This document shows, in pieces, positions 32,942-36,582 of a stretch of DNA of 36,582 bases (position 1 is its first letter; every line of letters begins with the position of its first letter). The notes under the pieces were generated by a model. It worked only from the letters and a program-made list of their open reading frames with translations. It ran no database searches and had not been told where the DNA came from. The stretch comes from Nitrospirota bacterium (GTDB lineage Bacteria; Nitrospirota; Thermodesulfovibrionia; UBA6902; DSMQ01). The stretch covers positions 1 through 36,582 of the forward strand of contig JACRGX010000057.1 in assembly GCA_016212185.1 (NCBI GenBank). Reading direction: 5' to 3'. A program made the position numbers and the translations under genes.

Positions 32942-34372
32942 ATGACTACCGCAACACTTAAAAAAAGCGCAGTTGATTATAAAGTTGCTGATATCAGCCT
33001 GGCTGAGTGGGGAAGAAAAGAGATTGAGATAGCAGAGAAAGAAATGCCCGGGCTCATGGCAGTCAGGGAGAAATACAGAAAATCCAAGCCGCTCAATGGA
33101 GTCAGGATCTCAGGCTCATTGCATATGACCATTCAGACTGCAGTCCTCATTGAGACCCTTGTTGAGTTAGGGGCAAATGTCAGATGGGCCAGCTGTAATA
33201 TTTTTTCAACACAGGACCACGCAGCAGCGGCAATTGCAAAGGCAGGCCTTCCGGTTTTTGCCTGGAAAGGCGAAACGCTTGAAGAATACTGGTGGTGCAC
33301 ATTAGAGGCATTAACCTTTCCGGGAGGCATGGGCCCCCAGTTAGTCGTTGACGATGGAGGCGATGCCACTTTGCTCATTCACCGCGGGTATGAGGCTGAG
33401 AACAATTCATCCATACTTGATGTAAAAACGGATAACAGGGAGCTTCAGATTATTAATAACCTCTTAAAAGCCCAGTTGAAGGAAGATAATAAATGGTGGC
33501 ATAACGTAGTAAAAGAATGGAAAGGCGTTAGTGAAGAGACAACAACCGGGGTCCACAGACTATATGAAATGATGAAAAGCGGAACATTACTGGTTCCAGC
33601 CATAAATGTGAATGACTCTGTTACAAAGTCAAAGTTTGACAACCTTTACGGATGCAGGGAGTCGCTGGCAGACGGCATAAAAAGGGCAACAGATGTAATG
33701 CTTGCCGGAAAGGTGGCGGTTGTCTGCGGCTATGGAGATGTGGGCAAGGGCTCTGCAAAGTCTTTGAAGGAGTTCGGGGCCAGGGTGATAATTACTGAAA
33801 TAGACCCGATTTGCGCACTTCAGGCTGCTATGGAAGGTTATGAAGTGACCACTGTTGAAGACACACTTGGAAAAGGTGATATTTATGTCACGTCAACCGG
33901 CAACAGGGACATTATAACAATTGATCATATGGCTCAGATGAAGGATCAGGCGATTGTCTGCAATATCGGTCATTTTGATAATGAAATACAGATGGACAAG
34001 CTGAATGCCTATAAGGGCATTAAAAAAATCAACATCAAGCCGCAGGTTGATAAATATGTGTTTCCTGACGAACATGCCATATTCATACTTGCGGAAGGCA
34101 GGCTGGTAAATCTCGGCTGTGCCACCGGACACCCCTCATTTGTAATGTCCAACAGTTTCACAAACCAGACACTGGCCCAGCTTGACTTATGGAAGAACAG
34201 GGATATATACGAAAAGAAGGTATACAGGCTTTCCAAGCAGTTGGACGAAGAGGTCGCGCGCCTGCACCTTGAGAAAATAGGGGTCAAGCTGACAAAACTG
34301 ACCAAGGCTCAAGCGGATTATATCGGAGTCTCCGTAGAAGGTCCGTACAAGGCAGAGCATTATAGGTATTAG
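32942..34372 (+). CDS. ahcY: Adenosylhomocysteinase
   Basis: 476 residues. An N-terminal substrate domain with [17 protein letters not shown] and [14 protein letters not shown], the central [20 protein letters not shown], an NAD-binding [13 protein letters not shown], and the C-terminal [18 protein letters not shown] with a terminal KAEHYRY typical of the family. It hydrolyses S-adenosylhomocysteine to adenosine and homocysteine, relieving inhibition of methyltransferases. AAGGAG at 32928-32933 precedes ATG 32942. The second gene of the metK-ahcY operon, followed by a dRS3-like element. Confidence 0.97.
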   Translation: MTTATLKKSAVDYKVADISLAEWGRKEIEIAEKEMPGLMAVREKYRKSKPLNGVRISGSLHMTIQTAVLIETLVELGANVRWASCNIFSTQDHAAAAIAKAGLPVFAWKGETLEEYWWCTLEALTFPGGMGPQLVVDDGGDATLLIHRGYEAENNSSILDVKTDNRELQIINNLLKAQLKEDNKWWHNVVKEWKGVSEETTTGVHRLYEMMKSGTLLVPAINVNDSVTKSKFDNLYGCRESLADGIKRATDVMLAGKVAVVCGYGDVGKGSAKSLKEFGARVIITEIDPICALQAAMEGYEVTTVEDTLGKGDIYVTSTGNRDIITIDHMAQMKDQAIVCNIGHFDNEIQMDKLNAYKGIKKINIKPQVDKYVFPDEHAIFILAEGRLVNLGCATGHPSFVMSNSFTNQTLAQLDLWKNRDIYEKKVYRLSKQLDEEVARLHLEKIGVKLTKLTKAQADYIGVSVEGPYKAEHYRY

Positions 34373-34380
34373 TTTTTTTC

Positions 34381-34491
34381 TGTCATTCCTGCGAAAGCAG
34401 GAAGCCAGTATTCTTAGGTTCTGATTTCCCTGATTTAATCGGGGGACGACATCTGGATTCCACATTCCCGAAACATCGGAACGGAATGACA
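34381..34491. mobile_element. dRS3/MITE-like hairpin element, copy 2
   Basis: 111 bp bounded by TGTCATTCC and GGAATGACA, like copy 1 at 19156-19246. The left end folds as TTCCTGCGAAAGCAGGAA; CTGGATTCC appears in the right half as in copy 1. The middle differs and is longer. It starts 8 bp after the ahcY stop, preceded by a T-run, and could also act as a terminator for both ahcY and the convergent diguanylate cyclase gene. Confidence 0.7.
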
Positions 34492-34502
34492 TGTTTTTTG
34501 TT

Positions 34503-36005
34503 TTATTTCATGCCTGCGGCTTTATACTGCTGATAGGTAATGACCTTGTTTTTCCCCATTTTTTTGGTCATATACAGGGCGTCGTCAGCGGCCTTTATCA
34601 GGCCGTCTTTATCCACGGAGTCGTCGGGGAACATTGAGGCCCCTATGCTGACAGTTACGGAAACTTTGCTGCTGTCATCTTTGCATGTAGAAAAGTACTG
34701 GCAGGTTTCATCGCGTATTCTTTCTGCAATTGCAACCGCATCGTCAAGCGAAGTTTCAGGGAGAATTACCGTGAACTCTTCTCCGCCGTAGCGGGCCGCA
34801 GAGTCAATACTACGCAGGTTCTTATTAAGGATTTCCGCAACTTTTTTAAGTACAGAGTCTCCTGCCTGATGTCCATAGGCGTCATTAAAATTTTTAAAAT
34901 TATCAAGGTCTATCAATAACAGCGATAGAGGCCTGTTGTAGCGCTTGGCCCTTTTGATTTCAACATCCAGTATCTCATGGAAGGTCCTGTGGTTGTTCAG
35001 CCCTGTAAGACCGTCTGTTCTTGCAAGGAGTACGACCTTCCCGTGAAAAATAGCCCTGTCAATAGCTATGGCCGCCTGAAAAGTAAACATTAAGGCGGTA
35101 TCTTCATCTTCAGCCGTAAACTCATCGGCATTGACTTTATTGCCGAGTAAAAGCGCCCCGCGCATTTCCCCTTCTATCATGATAGGCACAACCAGAAGAT
35201 TTTTGATCTGCAGGCCGTCTGATGTGAAATCTCCGAAACATTTGTCTTTTGAAGTGTCACTGCACCGTAGAGGTATTCCCTTGTTCAGGAAATCCTTAAT
35301 AAGACTGCCTGCCATGCGGTGTAAATCATCAGCCTTATCAGGCATTGATGAATGAAAATGGGAAATCTCACGGCTGTGCCGGTCAATCAGGGCAATAGCG
35401 CTGAACCCCGCCTTTATAAGTGTTTTACTGTCGTTTATTAAAGTTGACAAAACGTCGTTAAACTCCAGTTTAAAAATGAGAGAACCGATGAATTCATTCA
35501 GGATATTAAGCCTTCTTACAACTTTTTGCTCTCTTATGAGGGTGTTTTCAATTTCCTCTATTTTATCCCTCAATGCACGGCTCATGGAATTGAAATTTTC
35601 CGCCAGCAGTCCTATTTCCGTACTGCCTGTTACGGGAAGTGTTTCAAACTGTCCCTGAGCTATTTTTTTTGTTGCTAAATTAATCTGGTGTAACGGCTCT
35701 ACGATATTTTTCCTGTATATATAAACAAAAAGAAAAATCCCGATAGAGGATAAAAGCAGGGCTGATGCAAAGAAAATATATGCCTTTGTACGTATGGAGC
35801 CAATCTCAGTGAGCGCTGCACTGAGCCCGGCAGATTCGGAGTCTGACAAGTTGGGATGTTTTGTAAGAACTGATTGTGTAAGCTTAAATATATACTCTGT
35901 GCTTGAGTAAATATGATTAAAAGAGATGACAGCAATTACAATAATAACGGCTAACAGTCCAAATCCAATAAAATATAATGTTGTCAGATTCCGGAGCTTT
36001 TTCAT
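34503..36005 (-). CDS. Membrane diguanylate cyclase (HAMP-GAF-GGDEF)
   Basis: 500 residues. Two membrane helices (about 10-29 and 76-98) enclose a short ~46-residue periplasmic segment; a HAMP linker (about 99-155), a GAF domain (about 168-320) and a GGDEF domain (about 330-495) follow. The active site is GGEEF (407-411), and the inhibitory I-site RSID (398-401) is present five residues before it, so the enzyme should make c-di-GMP with product inhibition. The small periplasmic part suggests that the signal is sensed by GAF or the membrane. A CRP-type palindrome lies 80 bp upstream of the start. No clear Shine-Dalgarno. Confidence 0.92.
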   Translation of the reverse strand: MKKLRNLTTLYFIGFGLLAVIIVIAVISFNHIYSSTEYIFKLTQSVLTKHPNLSDSESAGLSAALTEIGSIRTKAYIFFASALLLSSIGIFLFVYIYRKNIVEPLHQINLATKKIAQGQFETLPVTGSTEIGLLAENFNSMSRALRDKIEEIENTLIREQKVVRRLNILNEFIGSLIFKLEFNDVLSTLINDSKTLIKAGFSAIALIDRHSREISHFHSSMPDKADDLHRMAGSLIKDFLNKGIPLRCSDTSKDKCFGDFTSDGLQIKNLLVVPIMIEGEMRGALLLGNKVNADEFTAEDEDTALMFTFQAAIAIDRAIFHGKVVLLARTDGLTGLNNHRTFHEILDVEIKRAKRYNRPLSLLLIDLDNFKNFNDAYGHQAGDSVLKKVAEILNKNLRSIDSAARYGGEEFTVILPETSLDDAVAIAERIRDETCQYFSTCKDDSSKVSVTVSIGASMFPDDSVDKDGLIKAADDALYMTKKMGKNKVITYQQYKAAGMK

Positions 36006-36084
36006 ATGGTTAAGTAAATTATATTATATTATTTATTCCCCTTTTAATTCCATATAATTTTACCGTCAGGAACTTGACTTAAGA

Positions 36085-36100
36085 TGTGATTTGCGTCACA
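36085..36100. promoter_or_regulatory. Perfect CRP-type palindrome upstream of the diguanylate cyclase gene
   Basis: TGTGA-TTTGCG-TCACA, an exact TGTGA-N6-TCACA half-site pair as bound by CRP/FNR-family regulators. It lies 80 bp upstream of the diguanylate cyclase ATG and 18 bp upstream of the last codon of the deaminase gene on the same strand. Confidence 0.6.
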
Positions 36101-36117
36101 GATAATGACTTTCTGTC

Positions 36118-36582
36118 TTAGGGGGCTTTTTCAGGGGATGAGTTAATGGCGTTTACCCTTACGAATTTTCCATCTTTTTTCAGATAGACTATCTCTGCTA
36201 TCCATGCGTTTTTAATCATCCTGCTGCACAGCAGGCAGGGAGTGCCGTCTGCAAATTCTTTTGGTCTGCCGTCTTCGGCCTTTTCTTCAAATCCCGCGAT
36301 ATAAATAACGGCATCCCTCATCCGTTCGGGACTTCCGTTAATAATCGCATTCTGCTCGGCATGGACCGCCTCGCAAAGCTCATATCTTTCGCCCGACGGG
36401 ATATTAAGCTCTTTTCTCTTGCACTTTTGGGTGTCAATGCAGTTAAGCATGCCCCGTGGAGAGCCGTTATAGCCGGTGCTTATTATCACATGGTCCTTGA
36501 CAATGACGGCCCCGTATTTTCTCCTCAGGCAGGTGGACCGTGAAGAAACCACCTTTGCGATTTCAATAAAATAATTATCCCA
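36118..36582 (-). CDS. Deoxycytidylate (dCMP) deaminase, ComEB-like; N-terminus outside window
   Basis: 155 codons are visible and the frame stays open to the right edge, so the 5' end is missing. The usual family start, W-D-x-Y-F-x-E-I-A, appears as WDNYFIEIAKVVSSRSTCLRR right at the edge, so the GTG at 36552 is internal. Zinc and catalytic motifs are H-A-E in AVHAEQNAIING and PC-x-x-C in GTPCLLCSRMIKNAWI. The enzyme deaminates dCMP to dUMP for thymidylate synthesis. The diguanylate cyclase gene follows on the same strand after 112 bp. Confidence 0.9.
   Translation of the reverse strand, partial: WDNYFIEIAKVVSSRSTCLRRKYGAVIVKDHVIISTGYNGSPRGMLNCIDTQKCKRKELNIPSGERYELCEAVHAEQNAIINGSPERMRDAVIYIAGFEEKAEDGRPKEFADGTPCLLCSRMIKNAWIAEIVYLKKDGKFVRVNAINSSPEKAP

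Overview
The window looks like chromosome from a Gram-negative (diderm) bacterium of moderate G+C. It carries an outer-membrane assembly gene (bamA), an LPS-assembly lipoprotein gene (lptE), lipid A genes, and housekeeping genes in familiar orders. LpxI in place of LpxH, gnnA/gnnB-type genes inside the lipid A operon, and paired NusG-II and Gx-transporter genes suggest a Nitrospirota or deltaproteobacterial-type lineage. That placement is inference with low confidence. I saw no phage, IS transposase, CRISPR array, tRNA or rRNA.

Layout. (1) 1-385: the N-terminus of a TMTC/PMT-like membrane glycosyltransferase that runs off the left edge. (2) 468-4870: rpsT on the plus strand converges on a minus-strand leuS-lptE-holA operon. 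(3) 5010-9470: a two-CW cysteine protein, then a GT2 glycosyltransferase, a membrane-anchored unknown and a GT39/PMT-like enzyme, which could form a polyprenyl-phosphate-sugar glycosylation locus; an MFS exporter converges on it. (4) 9599-17778: a cell-envelope cluster bamA-skp-lpxD-fabZ-lpxA-lpxI-gnnA-gnnB, facing a convergent fabF. (5) 19088-21714: a mobile-looking hairpin element, a broken C_GCAxxG_C_C gene, moaC, and a secreted RCC1-repeat/MopE-like protein. (6) 31654 down to 21716, minus strand: uvrA, apbE, a NusG-II protein, a Gx transporter, an MgtE-N/CBS protein, an Nramp-related transporter, mtnA, a polyprenyl diphosphate synthase and amrA, mostly overlapping or closely spaced. (7) 31711-34372: metK-ahcY, divergent from uvrA. 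(8) 34503-36582: a GAF-GGDEF diguanylate cyclase and a deoxycytidylate deaminase cut by the right edge, with a perfect CRP-type palindrome between them.

The most unusual feature is a dispersed family of short degenerate word arrays. Each array is usually about four or more copies of a 7-mer (sometimes 8- or 9-mer), commonly followed after a spacer by a second array that is roughly its reverse complement. Each locus has its own word, but two words recur at distant sites. The arrays occupy several intergenic gaps and also lie in frame inside protein genes: leuS (twice), fabF (twice), the start of lpxI, the left-edge glycosyltransferase, and the complete lipoprotein signal peptides of lptE and apbE. 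I know of no named element that fits this, and it is my main candidate for something undescribed.

Other points of interest are a UvrA that lacks the insertion domain, an MgtE sensor split from its channel and paired with an Nramp-family transporter with altered metal motifs, an apbE/NusG-II/Gx trio resembling part of the Listeria extracellular electron transfer locus, and divergent uvrA/metK promoters that appear to share one -35 box.
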